A DNA stretch of 64,000 bases from JASHPR01 sp963842355 (GTDB lineage: Bacteria > Actinomycetota > Actinomycetes > Streptosporangiales > Streptosporangiaceae), in NCBI GenBank assembly GCA_963842355.1, contig CAWJGC010000014.1, forward strand, positions 139,584-203,583, read 5' to 3'. The position numbers were made by a program, and so were the translations under genes. Under the pieces are notes generated by a model. The model was not told the DNA's origin and searched no databases. It saw only the letters and a list, made by a program, of their open reading frames with translations. This document shows, one piece after another, positions 15,263 through 23,617 of the stretch. Every line of letters starts with the position of its first letter. Position 1 is the stretch's first letter.

Positions 15263-17854
15263 TTACGGGCGGAGCCGGGCGGCCTCCTCGGGCATGCCGG
15301 AGGACTCGTACAGGTCGATGGCGGCGTCCCGGTCGGCCCGCGCGCCCTGCGTGTCGCCGAGGGCGGAGCGGGCGGCGGCGCGATGGGCTAGGACCCGGGC
15401 GCGGGCCGGGTCCTCACCGGCCTCGGCGAAGACATCGAGCGCGGCGTCGTACCGGGCGATGGCCTGCCGGTAGTCGCCCCTGTCGGCCAGCGCCTCGCCC
15501 AGCTCGGTGCTGACCTCGGCGCCCCAGCGGCGATCACGCAGCTCCTCGAAGATCACCAGGCACTCCTCCAACTGGGCCACCGCCTCGGCGGTACGGCCAA
15601 GCGCCCGGTACACGCAGCCGAGCGCCTTGCGCGCCATCGTGGTCTCCCGCAGGTCGCCGTGCCGCTCGAACACCGTGATCGCCTCGTTGAAGAGCGCGAC
15701 GGCCTCGTCCGACCGTCCGGCGTCGGCCAGCGCCTCGCCGCGGCTGCGCATGGCCACCGCCATCCACCGGTCCTCGCCCAGCTCGGTGAACAGTTCTACG
15801 GCGCGCTCGGCGTGGTCGGCGGCCTCCTCGGGACGCCCGCGGTCGCGTTCGATGTCCGCGAGGCTGCGCCACGCCACCGCCTCCTCATGCCGGTCGCCTT
15901 GCGCCGCGAACACCGGAATCGACTGGGCCAGATGGTCCGCGGCCGCGTCGCGTTGCCCGGTGAACAGGTACACATACGTGGCCATGCGGTGGGTGTACGC
16001 CGTACCGACCGGATCGTCCAGCTCCGCAAAGATCTCCAGCGCGCGCTCGGTGCGCTCCCGCGCGCGCGACCACATCCCCTGGTTGGACATCTCACGGATG
16101 GCCTGGACCAGAGTGACGGCCTCCGCGTACCGGGCGCCCTCGGCACGCGCGGCGGCCAGCGCCTCGCGCGTGACGATTGCCCAGTCGTCCCAGCGCGCCT
16201 GCGACTCGAGGAAGCTCGGTAGCGTGTCGGCGATCTCCCAGGCCGCCGCCGGGTGACCGCTGGGCGCCGCGTCCTCGACGGCGCGGATGACGCCGTCGAG
16301 CTCCTGCATCAGCCACGCGGTGGGGTCGTCGGCGAGCAGCCGCGAGGGGTCCGGCCCTGGGTCCCAGCGGCCCGCGACGTCCCACGGCCCGCACCGCCGC
16401 CCGCGCCCCTCGAGCGCCCTGCCCGCCTGCTCGCACAGGCACAGGTACGCGCCGAGCATCCGGCCCGTCGCCGCGGTCAGCTCGGCGGGCGGCTCCTCGC
16501 GCTCGGCGCTCTCCCGTGCGAACAGCCGCAGCAGGTCGTGGAAGCTGTACCGGGGACGGCCGTCGGGACCGGCGGAGGCGTCCACAAGCCGGGTGTCTAC
16601 CAGCCGGTCCAGCAGGCGCTCGGCATCGGCCACCGGCAGGTCGGTCAGCGCGGCGGCGACCCAGCCGGGGAAGTCGTGCGCCCGGACCAGCCCGAGACGG
16701 CGGAGCAGCCGCCGCTCCGGCTCACCGAGCTCCCGGTAAGCGAGGTCGAACACGCTGCGCACGGCCAGGTCCCCCGCCTCCAGAGCGACGAGACGGCCGC
16801 GCTCGTCGCGCAGCCGTTCGGCCATGTACGACAGCCGCCAGTCCGGCCGCGCCGCCAGCTTGGCCCCGGCGATCCGCACGGCCAGCGGCAGGGCGCCGCA
16901 ATAGCGGACTATCTCGTCCGCCGCGCCGCGCTCGGCCGCGACACGGTCCGGGCCGGCGAGGCGGGCGAGCAGGGCACAGGCCTGGTCGTGTTCGAGGACG
17001 TCCAGGTCGACCACATTGACCCCTTCCAGACTGGTCATGCGGGCGCGGCTGGTGATGAGCACACCGCATAACGACAACCCGGGCAGCAGCGGCCGGACCT
17101 GGCGGGGGTCCTGCGCATTGTCCAGGACGATGAGCATCCGCCGCCCGGCCAACCGCTCGCGGTACAGCCGCCCGCGCGCCGCCTCGTCTTTCGGGATGGC
17201 CGAACCCGCCACACCCAGCGCGCGCAAGAAGTCGGCGAGTACCAGCGCGGGCGTGGAGAGCTCGGGCTCGGTGCCGCGCAGGTTGACGTAGAGCTGGCCG
17301 TCCCGGTACTCCTTCTTGAGCTGGTGTGCGACCTGCAGGGCCAGCGATGTCTTGCCTACCCCCGGACGGCCGGAGATCGCCGTCACCGCCGACCGGCCGC
17401 GGAGCAGCCCGCGCACCTTACCGACGGCCATGGTGCGGTTGGTGAAATCCGAGACGGGGGATGGCAGCTGGCACGGCGCCGCCGGACGCGCGGCAACCGT
17501 CTGCATCCCGCGCGCCGAGCGGCTCTCACGGTCCAGCTGGAGGAAGGCGAGCGTTCCGCTGACTACGGCGGCCACCGCCGTCCACAACAGCTTCGGGAGG
17601 CTCGGCGGCACGCCAAACGGCGCGGACATACCAGCGATGATCGCTGCATACGCGGCCACCGCAGCGGCAAGCCCGCCGAGCAGCGCGACGACGTGTCGCC
17701 GTCGGCGCGGGCCGCCCACCCGGGGATGGTGGCGCCTGGTCCAATGCCTCATCCGGTTCAGCCGCCACCTACCCTCCGGGAGGTGTTGTGCGGGTCGAGT
17801 TGATTTGTGACCGCTGACTGCCGTCCGCGGCTTCGTTTCCTGTTCGCGCACCAT
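15263..17854 (-). CDS. Membrane-anchored NB-ARC/TPR regulatory protein
   Basis: I use the ATG at 17854; it has no ribosome site but follows an AT-rich block (TATATT, 17864-17869), which could serve as a -10 for a leaderless message. The ATG at 17752 is the alternative. After a basic N-terminus come two hydrophobic helices (VVALLGGLAAAVAAYAAIIA and LLWTAVAAVVSGTLAFL). Then comes an NB-ARC ATPase with Walker A GRPGVGKTS (about residue 157), Walker B MLIVLDN and the GxPL motif ALPLAVRIAG. A winged-helix-like part and six or more TPR repeats (for example AVALFNEAITVFERHGDLRE) follow. SARP regulators share the NB-ARC/TPR body, but the DNA-binding domain is missing here. It likely senses a ligand at the membrane; partner unknown. 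Confidence 0.8.
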   Translation of the reverse strand: MVREQETKPRTAVSGHKSTRPAQHLPEGRWRLNRMRHWTRRHHPRVGGPRRRRHVVALLGGLAAAVAAYAAIIAGMSAPFGVPPSLPKLLWTAVAAVVSGTLAFLQLDRESRSARGMQTVAARPAAPCQLPSPVSDFTNRTMAVGKVRGLLRGRSAVTAISGRPGVGKTSLALQVAHQLKKEYRDGQLYVNLRGTEPELSTPALVLADFLRALGVAGSAIPKDEAARGRLYRERLAGRRMLIVLDNAQDPRQVRPLLPGLSLCGVLITSRARMTSLEGVNVVDLDVLEHDQACALLARLAGPDRVAAERGAADEIVRYCGALPLAVRIAGAKLAARPDWRLSYMAERLRDERGRLVALEAGDLAVRSVFDLAYRELGEPERRLLRRLGLVRAHDFPGWVAAALTDLPVADAERLLDRLVDTRLVDASAGPDGRPRYSFHDLLRLFARESAEREEPPAELTAATGRMLGAYLCLCEQAGRALEGRGRRCGPWDVAGRWDPGPDPSRLLADDPTAWLMQELDGVIRAVEDAAPSGHPAAAWEIADTLPSFLESQARWDDWAIVTREALAAARAEGARYAEAVTLVQAIREMSNQGMWSRARERTERALEIFAELDDPVGTAYTHRMATYVYLFTGQRDAAADHLAQSIPVFAAQGDRHEEAVAWRSLADIERDRGRPEEAADHAERAVELFTELGEDRWMAVAMRSRGEALADAGRSDEAVALFNEAITVFERHGDLRETTMARKALGCVYRALGRTAEAVAQLEECLVIFEELRDRRWGAEVSTELGEALADRGDYRQAIARYDAALDVFAEAGEDPARARVLAHRAAARSALGDTQGARADRDAAIDLYESSGMPEEAARLRP

Positions 17855-18084
17855 TAGCGAAATATATTGGCATGTTGGGCGATGGTCCTGCGACTCCGTG
17901 CATACGACACAGACGCCGGAGCGCGGCTGTGCGGCGCGGCGGTGGCGCGTACCCTGCTCCGATCGTCGCGGACGTGCATCGTGCCGCCCGGCTGGGCGGT
18001 TACACTCGTCAGCCGCAGTGCGTGTTCGGCGAGCGTGAAGGTCGGCCAGATGGACAGCCATGACCTCGGTGCGCTGAAGGATTA

Positions 18085-18119
18085 GCGCCAGGCCACCCGG
18101 CGCGCGGGTGGCCTGGCGC
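18085..18119 (-). terminator. Strong hairpin after the ABC substrate-binding gene
   Basis: Perfect 15-bp arms (GCGCCAGGCCACCCG at 18085-18099 and its complement at 18105-18119) with a 5-base loop, 21 bases after the stop of the minus-strand lipoprotein gene. There is no clear U tract, which is usual for actinobacterial terminators. Confidence 0.75.
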
Positions 18120-18139
18120 CGGGCAGCCTGCGGGCTTGC

Positions 18140-20005
18140 TTACTTCACGAAGTACCAGCTCTCCGGGGTGATGGACAACGTCGATGACTGCGGCATGACG
18201 CCCTTGAGGTCGTTCGCGACCTCGGTGAGCTGATAGGCGGGGAATGGCTGCCACTCAAACGGCAGCTGTGTCGCCAGGTAATCCTGCCAGGCGTACATAT
18301 AGGACAGGCCCGCGCTGGTCAGCGTCTTCTCGATCATCGCGTCGTTTTCCGCGTCGCTGTAGGCGCCGTAGTTTGACGTCGCGCCGGTCAGGTAGAGCAC
18401 ATCGCCGGTCGGCAGGTAATCCGGCGAGAACGTGAACCCCTCGAAGTTGGCCATGTCCCAGTCGCACGGGCTCTTGACGGCCACGCAGTTGGCCGCGGCC
18501 ACCGACGTGACCTGGTTGATCGGCTCGGGCTGCAGGTTCAGCCTGATGCCGGCCTGCGCCGCGTTCGACTGCAGCTCGGCCATCTCCGATGCCAGCCAGG
18601 CCAGGCCGCTGGCGTACGGGAAGTTGAAGCTCAGGGTCTTGCCCAGCGCGATCCCCGGCCCGCACCTGGCCGGATCGGCGCAGCTGGTGCTCCCGCCGGG
18701 GACGACCTTCCAGCCGTGGCCGGACAGCAGCGCCCTGGCCTTGGCGATGCTGAACGGGAACGGGTCGCCCTGCCGGCCCATCGGGGACAGGAACGTCGTC
18801 ACCGGGACGTTGCCGACCGGGCCCACGGTGGCCGAGCCGTAGCCGCGCAGCGGGCCGCCGATAACACCCTGCTGATCCATCAGGTAGGCCATCGCCTGCC
18901 GGAAGTACAGCTGCCGGATGACCGGCCCGTTGCCGGTGGTGGACTGGAAGTTCATGACGTAGAAGCCGATGCCCCAGGCATAGAGCGGGGCCAGCGTGTA
19001 GCCCTTCGAGGCCAGCGGGTTGGCCCCGGCCGCCACCCCGGGCGGCTTGGCCGGCAGGTCAGCGGCCGGGATGTAGCCCACGTCGATCTTGCTACTGCTG
19101 TTGGATGACTGCAGCACGTCGTACTCGGCGGAGTCGGTGGTGAACGGCACCTCTTGGAGCTGGGCCAGGTGCGGCTTCACCGGGCCCGAGTAGGACTTGT
19201 TCGGCACGAACGTGACATGGCCGTCGGCGTTGAACGCGCTCAGCTTCCACGGCCCGTCCACGATGCCCCAGATCGGCGACGTCGCGTAGCTGCTCAGATC
19301 CTTGGCCTGGCCGGCCAGGTAGGCATACACCGCGGCGCAGTCGCTCACCGTCGTGTCGCAGCTGCTGGCCCCGGACGCGGTCCGGTCCCATGCCGCGGGC
19401 ATCGGGGTGATCTGGCTCAGGTTGTTGTACAGGAACCAGGTCGGCGAGTACGCCTTGTTCATCGTCATGGTCACCTCGGTCGCGCTGACCGCCCTGACGT
19501 CCGAAACGTTCGTCGGGAACCCGCCGGGCACCGAGCCGAACCAGTCCTGCGGCACCGCCCGCATCATGTTGATCCAGAACACGACATCCTGCGCGGTCAC
19601 CGGGGTGCCGTTCGACCACGTGTAGTGCTTCAGCGTGATCGTCACGTTCCTGCCGCTGAAAACGGGCGTGTCGGCCAGGCTGAGCGACGGGTTGACCACC
19701 GGCTGGCTGCCCAGGCCGAACCAGTACAGCGGCCGGTACATCAGGTAGGTGAAGTCGAACAGGTTCTGATTGGTGGAGACCGCCGGGGCCATGAACGGGA
19801 AGATGTAGCTCGGCGTCTGCGACGGCGGCTCGGCCATCACCGCGGTCCCGCCACTCACCGGCTTCGTCCCCGACCCCGCGCTGCTGTTGCTGCTGCTGCA
19901 GGCCGCCGCCGCGAGCGCCAGCGCCGCAACTCCAGCCCCCAGCAGCACCACCCGGCGCCAGCGCCGTGACCGTGATCCGGGGCGTCGCACCTGAGCTGAT
20001 CCCAT
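18140..20005 (-). CDS. ABC transporter substrate-binding lipoprotein, family 5 (peptide/opine type)
   Basis: This 621-residue protein has a twin-arginine-like, basic N-terminus, a hydrophobic helix and lipobox LAAAAC with C36 as the lipidated cysteine. It would therefore be anchored outside the membrane. The family-5 solute-binding fold is seen in NVTITLKHYTWSNGTPVTAQ, DVVFWINMM, the EVTMTMNKAYSPTW segment and the late QAMAYLMDQQGVIGGPLRGY stretch, which is the family's 'RqAi.yaidr' signature. It would capture oligopeptides or similar solutes. No permease or ATPase genes adjoin, so it is an orphan. A strong terminator follows. A degraded partial copy of the same gene lies just upstream, pointing to an ancestral tandem duplication. 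Confidence 0.9.
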   Translation of the reverse strand: MGSAQVRRPGSRSRRWRRVVLLGAGVAALALAAAACSSSNSSAGSGTKPVSGGTAVMAEPPSQTPSYIFPFMAPAVSTNQNLFDFTYLMYRPLYWFGLGSQPVVNPSLSLADTPVFSGRNVTITLKHYTWSNGTPVTAQDVVFWINMMRAVPQDWFGSVPGGFPTNVSDVRAVSATEVTMTMNKAYSPTWFLYNNLSQITPMPAAWDRTASGASSCDTTVSDCAAVYAYLAGQAKDLSSYATSPIWGIVDGPWKLSAFNADGHVTFVPNKSYSGPVKPHLAQLQEVPFTTDSAEYDVLQSSNSSSKIDVGYIPAADLPAKPPGVAAGANPLASKGYTLAPLYAWGIGFYVMNFQSTTGNGPVIRQLYFRQAMAYLMDQQGVIGGPLRGYGSATVGPVGNVPVTTFLSPMGRQGDPFPFSIAKARALLSGHGWKVVPGGSTSCADPARCGPGIALGKTLSFNFPYASGLAWLASEMAELQSNAAQAGIRLNLQPEPINQVTSVAAANCVAVKSPCDWDMANFEGFTFSPDYLPTGDVLYLTGATSNYGAYSDAENDAMIEKTLTSAGLSYMYAWQDYLATQLPFEWQPFPAYQLTEVANDLKGVMPQSSTLSITPESWYFVK

Positions 20006-20068
20006 AACCCGTCCTCCCTGGTCATCATTGCTTCCGCAGCTCAGGCCAGTGTTTGCGTGCGCTATACG

Positions 20069-20240
20069 CTATTTCACGAAGTACCGGTTTTCCGGGTTGA
20101 TGCTGAGCGCCGGGCTGTGCCGCTGGGGCCCGACGCGGTACGGTCCCGCGCCGCCGGCATGGGCGTGACCTGGTTCAGCTCGTTGTACTGGAGCCAGGTT
20201 GGCGAGTACGCCTTGTCCATCACCATGGTCAGCTCAGCAG
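20069..20240 (-). pseudogene. Degraded second copy of the ABC substrate-binding gene
   Basis: The minus strand ends with SINPENRYFVK and stop, matching the SITPESWYFVK end of the intact gene. Directly before it lies DNA matching the intact gene's internal region at about 19366-19475 (ELTMVMDKAYSPTW), in another frame. So a tandem paralogue has lost most of its middle and beginning. Weak similarity may continue to about 20300. Confidence 0.75.
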
Positions 20241-20683
20241 ACAATGGGTCCGACGATCGCGGCGGCCCCAGTTGATATCGATCATCCGGATGAAGAGCAT
20301 CCTCCTTCCCACATATTGGCAGCCTGGCCAGAGCGGCTCAAGACCTGAACTATTTAAAAACCCTTAACATTTCTCTGAAGAAAGTCGAGCTTGTGCGCGG
20401 CGCCCGGTCGGGTGAAGCTAATACGCAACCCGCGCATGGTTTAGCCGTGCCTCTAATGAGCGGCATTCACCAGTTAAGGGGTTGCGTTGCCCGCGCCCAG
20501 GAACTCATCCTCGCCGTGGGCCTGCGCCAAGCGTGACACCGGGCACCTGGTCGCGTGCCACTACCCGCAAACCCTTCAGGTCCTATGACCGGAGGCAGTG
20601 AGGGCGGTCGTGACATACGCCGGTCGTGCGCCAGGCGCCGCCGTGATACGGCGATACCCGACGTCCCTAGTGAAAGCAGAGCC
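20241..20683. other. Intergenic region upstream of the aminotransferase
   Basis: No supported gene. It contains a distinctly AT-rich tract around 20349-20382 (TATTTAAAAACCCTTAACATT), unusual for this genome, which may hold the promoter of the plus-strand aminotransferase. Possible traces of the degraded substrate-binding gene extend into its first 60 bases. Confidence 0.35.
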
Positions 20684-21898
20684 ATGGATGCAATAGCCCG
20701 CCCGGTCGCCTCTCGCCGTCTCGCGCAAACGCACCTGCTGGACGGTGCCGCGGAACTTCCCATTTCCGGCCGGCAAGCGGACCTCGAGCTCAGTCTCGAC
20801 GGCGCGCCGCACGGTCTCATCGACACCACGCACTTCGACGTCACCCGGTTTCCCCCGCCCGACTGGGCCCTGCCGGCGTTCGCGAGCGCGGCGGGCTCCG
20901 GGCAGGCCGCCTATACCGGGTACCGCGGCGGGCAGGCCGTCCGCGACCGGTGCGCCCGGGCCATCTCGCGGCTGCTGGCGGTCAGCGTCGACCCCGAGCG
21001 GAACCTCGTGCTGACCACGGGCACGCAAGGCGGCCTGTTCGCCGTTCTGAGCGCGCTCGTGGATGCCGGAGACCGGGTCGCGCTGACCGATCCCGAGTAC
21101 CTGTTCGCCGAGCGGATCCTGCGGTTCCTCGGCGCCGAGGTGGTCCGCGTGCCCCTGCATGCCGCGGGCGCCGGGCCGCACGTCGACCTGCAGCGGCTCG
21201 AAGACGCCGCCACCACCGGGATCCGGCTCTTCCTGACCTCCAATCCGAACAATCCGACGGGCACGGTCTACAGCGGCGAGACGGTCCGGGGAATCGCCCG
21301 GCTGGCCGTTCAGCACGGCTTCCTGGTCGTCGTCGACGAGCTCTACTGCCGGCTCGTCTACGACGGGACTCCGTTCGCCCACCTGGCCCGCGAACCAGGA
21401 ATGGACACCCGGTCGGTGACCCTCCTCGGCGGATCCAAGACCGAATCGCTCACCGGCTACCGGATCGGAGCCGTCATGGCCAGCGCGGAGATCGTGGATG
21501 CGATCGAGCAGGTCGTCGCGTTCAGCGCGCTCCGGGCCCCGGCCTATGCACAGCACGTTCTCACCGGCTGGCTGCACGACGACGAAGACTTCGTCCGGGA
21601 CCGGGTGCGCCAGCTCCGCTCCCTGCAGCACAGGGCGGCCGAGCGGCTGCGCGCCATTCCGGGGGTCCGCGTCGAACCCGGAGCGGGCACCGCCTACCTG
21701 TGGCCGGATGTCGGCGCGCTGGGCCTGACGTCTCTCGACGCGGCGCGGCTGATCTACGAGGCGGGCGTCGTGGTGAGTCCGGGATACCAGTTCGGTCCCG
21801 CAGGAAAAACGAGGTTCCGGATCTGCTACGCCCAAGATGAAGACCGGCTGGAAGCGGCGCTCGACCGCATCACCGCGGCCCTGGCCGTCGCAGCGTGA
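20684..21898 (+). CDS. PLP-dependent aminotransferase, class I/II
   Basis: I start at the ATG at 20684; the open frame continues upstream but in sequence unlike a protein. The 404-residue protein is a fold-type I aminotransferase. AYTGYRGGQAVRDRCARAIS leads into the cofactor region TTGTQGGLFAVLSALVD. The SNPNNPTGT motif holds the cofactor-binding Asn, VVVDELYCRLVYDG holds the Asp that contacts the pyridine nitrogen, and LLGGSKTESLTGYRIG carries the Schiff-base Lys. The C-terminal RFRICYAQ contains the Arg that binds substrate carboxylate. It probably transfers an amino group from an amino acid to an oxo acid. The downstream SDR genes on the same strand may work with it. Confidence 0.88.
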   Translation: MDAIARPVASRRLAQTHLLDGAAELPISGRQADLELSLDGAPHGLIDTTHFDVTRFPPPDWALPAFASAAGSGQAAYTGYRGGQAVRDRCARAISRLLAVSVDPERNLVLTTGTQGGLFAVLSALVDAGDRVALTDPEYLFAERILRFLGAEVVRVPLHAAGAGPHVDLQRLEDAATTGIRLFLTSNPNNPTGTVYSGETVRGIARLAVQHGFLVVVDELYCRLVYDGTPFAHLAREPGMDTRSVTLLGGSKTESLTGYRIGAVMASAEIVDAIEQVVAFSALRAPAYAQHVLTGWLHDDEDFVRDRVRQLRSLQHRAAERLRAIPGVRVEPGAGTAYLWPDVGALGLTSLDAARLIYEAGVVVSPGYQFGPAGKTRFRICYAQDEDRLEAALDRITAALAVAA

Positions 21899-21990
21899 GC
21901 CGCCCGACGGCGGCGAGATCCAGCGGCGCCCGGGACCGCGGCCGCGGGCCGCGCCGTTGATGGCCGGCCAGACCCAACCAGGAGGTTCAG

Positions 21991-22083
21991 ATGGCGGACG
22001 ACGTGCTCAAAGACGCGATCGACCCGAAGACGTACGGGGTGCCCGCGGGGCTGGCCGGCGTCACGGAGGCGACCCGTGGCTGA
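21991..22083 (+). CDS. 30-residue peptide coupled to the SDR gene
   Basis: A short frame begins at an ATG with an excellent AGGAGG ribosome site (AGGAGGTTCAG just before it) and runs 30 codons to a TGA inside the start of the next gene. Its last 8 bases overlap the GTG start of the SDR. The peptide (MADDVLKDAIDPKTYGVPAG and ten more residues) is soluble and I do not recognise it. The downstream SDR lacks its own strong ribosome site, so the peptide may act as a translational leader. It could also be the remaining tip of a longer deleted gene. Confidence 0.55.
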   Translation: MADDVLKDAIDPKTYGVPAGLAGVTEATRG

Positions 22084-22840
22084 GGGCCGCCCGGTGCCTC
22101 GTAATGGCGCGATCGTCTCCGGGAACGCCGAGGACCTCGGCTACGCCGTGGCCGGGGAGTTGTGCCGGTGCGGCAAGACGGTGGTGCTGCTCGACGATGA
22201 CCCGGACGCGCTGTCGGCCTTCGCCGCCGGGGTACACGGGAAGGGCGGCGACATCCTGCCGCTCACCGTCGACTTCGCCAGCGCGGCGTCGATGCGCGAT
22301 GCCGCGGCGGCCGCGATCGACCACCTCGGTGTGCCGCGGTTCGTCGTCCACAACGCGGCCGTGCTGACCGAGCGGCCCATGGGGGACTGGCAGTTCGGAC
22401 CGTGGAAGCGCGAGGTCGACGTGGTCTTGCAGGCGGCCTTCGTCCTGTCGAAGGCGGTCTGGCCGCTGCTGCTCGACGCGGGCACCGGCAGCCTCCTCTA
22501 CGTGTCGTCGGGGTCCGCGTTCGCGGGCTTCCCCGGCGAGGCGGCATATGCGCCGGCCAAGCACGGTCAGGAGGGGCTGATGAAGGTGCTGGCGCTGGAG
22601 GGCCGTGAGCGCAACATCGCCGTGAACAGCATCATCCCCGGCGTGCCGATCGACGGGCCGCGGGCGCACACCTACTCCGACGCGGAACGGCGGGTCATGG
22701 TCAAGCCGCAGGCGCTGGCGCCCGCGTTCCGGTTCCTCAGCGAGATCGACGCGTCCTTCAGCACGGGTAACCGGCTCAACGCCTATCAGCTGGCCCAGGT
22801 CCTGGCCGTCGGCTCCGGGCCGGGCGCGGCCGGCGCCTGA
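22076..22840 (+). CDS. Short-chain dehydrogenase/reductase, atypical cofactor motif
   Basis: This classical-length SDR (254 residues) uses a GTG start that overlaps the preceding small frame. The Rossmann motif is unusual: GNAEDLGYAVAGEL replaces TGxxxGIG. NNAA appears as HNAAVL; the catalytic Ser lies in LLYVSSGSAFAGF and the YxxxK pair in YAPAKHGQEGL, followed by NIAVNSIIPG. It is clearly paralogous to the next gene (shared VDVVLQAAF, YVSSGSA, PAKH-QEGL-KVLALEGRE). The altered glycine loop may change or weaken NAD(P) binding. It probably forms a heteromer or serves sequential oxidations with its neighbour. Substrate unknown. Confidence 0.85.
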   Translation: MAEGRPVPRNGAIVSGNAEDLGYAVAGELCRCGKTVVLLDDDPDALSAFAAGVHGKGGDILPLTVDFASAASMRDAAAAAIDHLGVPRFVVHNAAVLTERPMGDWQFGPWKREVDVVLQAAFVLSKAVWPLLLDAGTGSLLYVSSGSAFAGFPGEAAYAPAKHGQEGLMKVLALEGRERNIAVNSIIPGVPIDGPRAHTYSDAERRVMVKPQALAPAFRFLSEIDASFSTGNRLNAYQLAQVLAVGSGPGAAGA

Positions 22841-22879
22841 TAACCGGGGCGGCCTACGAATGACGGAAGGGATAAAGGC

Positions 22880-23617
22880 ATGGCACCGACGGACGAGAGC
22901 GTCGTGTTCCTCACCGGGGCGGCCGAAGGACTCGGGGGCGAGATCGCCAGGGAGCTGGCCAGGGCCGGCCAGCGCCTGGCCCTGTTCGACGTGCAGGCGG
23001 AGAAGCTCCAGGCGGTGGCGGACGAGCTGGCCTCGGCCACCGAGGTCCTGCCGCTGGTCGTCGACCTCGCCGACGCCGCCGCCGCCGAGCAGGCGGCCCA
23101 GCGTGCGCTCCGGCACTACGGGCCGCCCCGGGCCTTGATCCACGACGCCGCCGTGCTGAAGGAGGTGGCCATGATCGACGTCTCCTTCGACAACTGGAGG
23201 CGCGAGGTCGACGTGACCTTGCAGGCGGCGTTCATATTGTCGCGAGCCGTGTGGCCGGGAATGGTGCTCGCTCGCCGCGGGAGCATCCTCTACGTGTCGT
23301 CGGGATCGGCGCTCGGAGGGTTCGTGAAGGAGACCGCCTATACCCCGGCCAAGCACGCCCAGGAGGGGCTGATGCGGGTCCTGGCGCTGGAAGGCCGGGA
23401 GTTCAACATCGCCGTCAACACGATCACGACCGGCGTTTCGATCGACACGCCCATGTCCGCGTCGCATTACACGGAGGAAATGAAGATCGGCATGGTGCAC
23501 CCCTCGAGGCTGGCCCCGGCGTTCGTGTTCCTGTCCGGCATCGACGCGAGCTTCGCGACCGGGCAGCGCTTCAACGCCTTCCAGCTGTCGGAAGCGATGC
23601 GGTCCGTGCCAGCCTGA
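22880..23617 (+). CDS. Short-chain dehydrogenase/reductase, paralogue of the preceding gene
   Basis: This 245-residue classical SDR has canonical TGAAEGLGGEIARELA cofactor binding, HDAAVL, the active-site Ser in ILYVSSGSALGGF and YTPAKHAQEGL with the Tyr/Lys pair. VNTITTGVSIDTPMS follows, as in fatty-acyl or polyol-type SDRs. It lies 39 bases after its paralogue with GGAAGGG before the ATG, so the pair is one transcript. Its 3' end overlaps the convergent LysR gene by 47 bases, which can cause transcriptional interference. The LysR protein is the likely regulator of some gene here, although LysR regulators usually control divergent, not convergent, targets. Confidence 0.9.
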   Translation: MAPTDESVVFLTGAAEGLGGEIARELARAGQRLALFDVQAEKLQAVADELASATEVLPLVVDLADAAAAEQAAQRALRHYGPPRALIHDAAVLKEVAMIDVSFDNWRREVDVTLQAAFILSRAVWPGMVLARRGSILYVSSGSALGGFVKETAYTPAKHAQEGLMRVLALEGREFNIAVNTITTGVSIDTPMSASHYTEEMKIGMVHPSRLAPAFVFLSGIDASFATGQRFNAFQLSEAMRSVPA

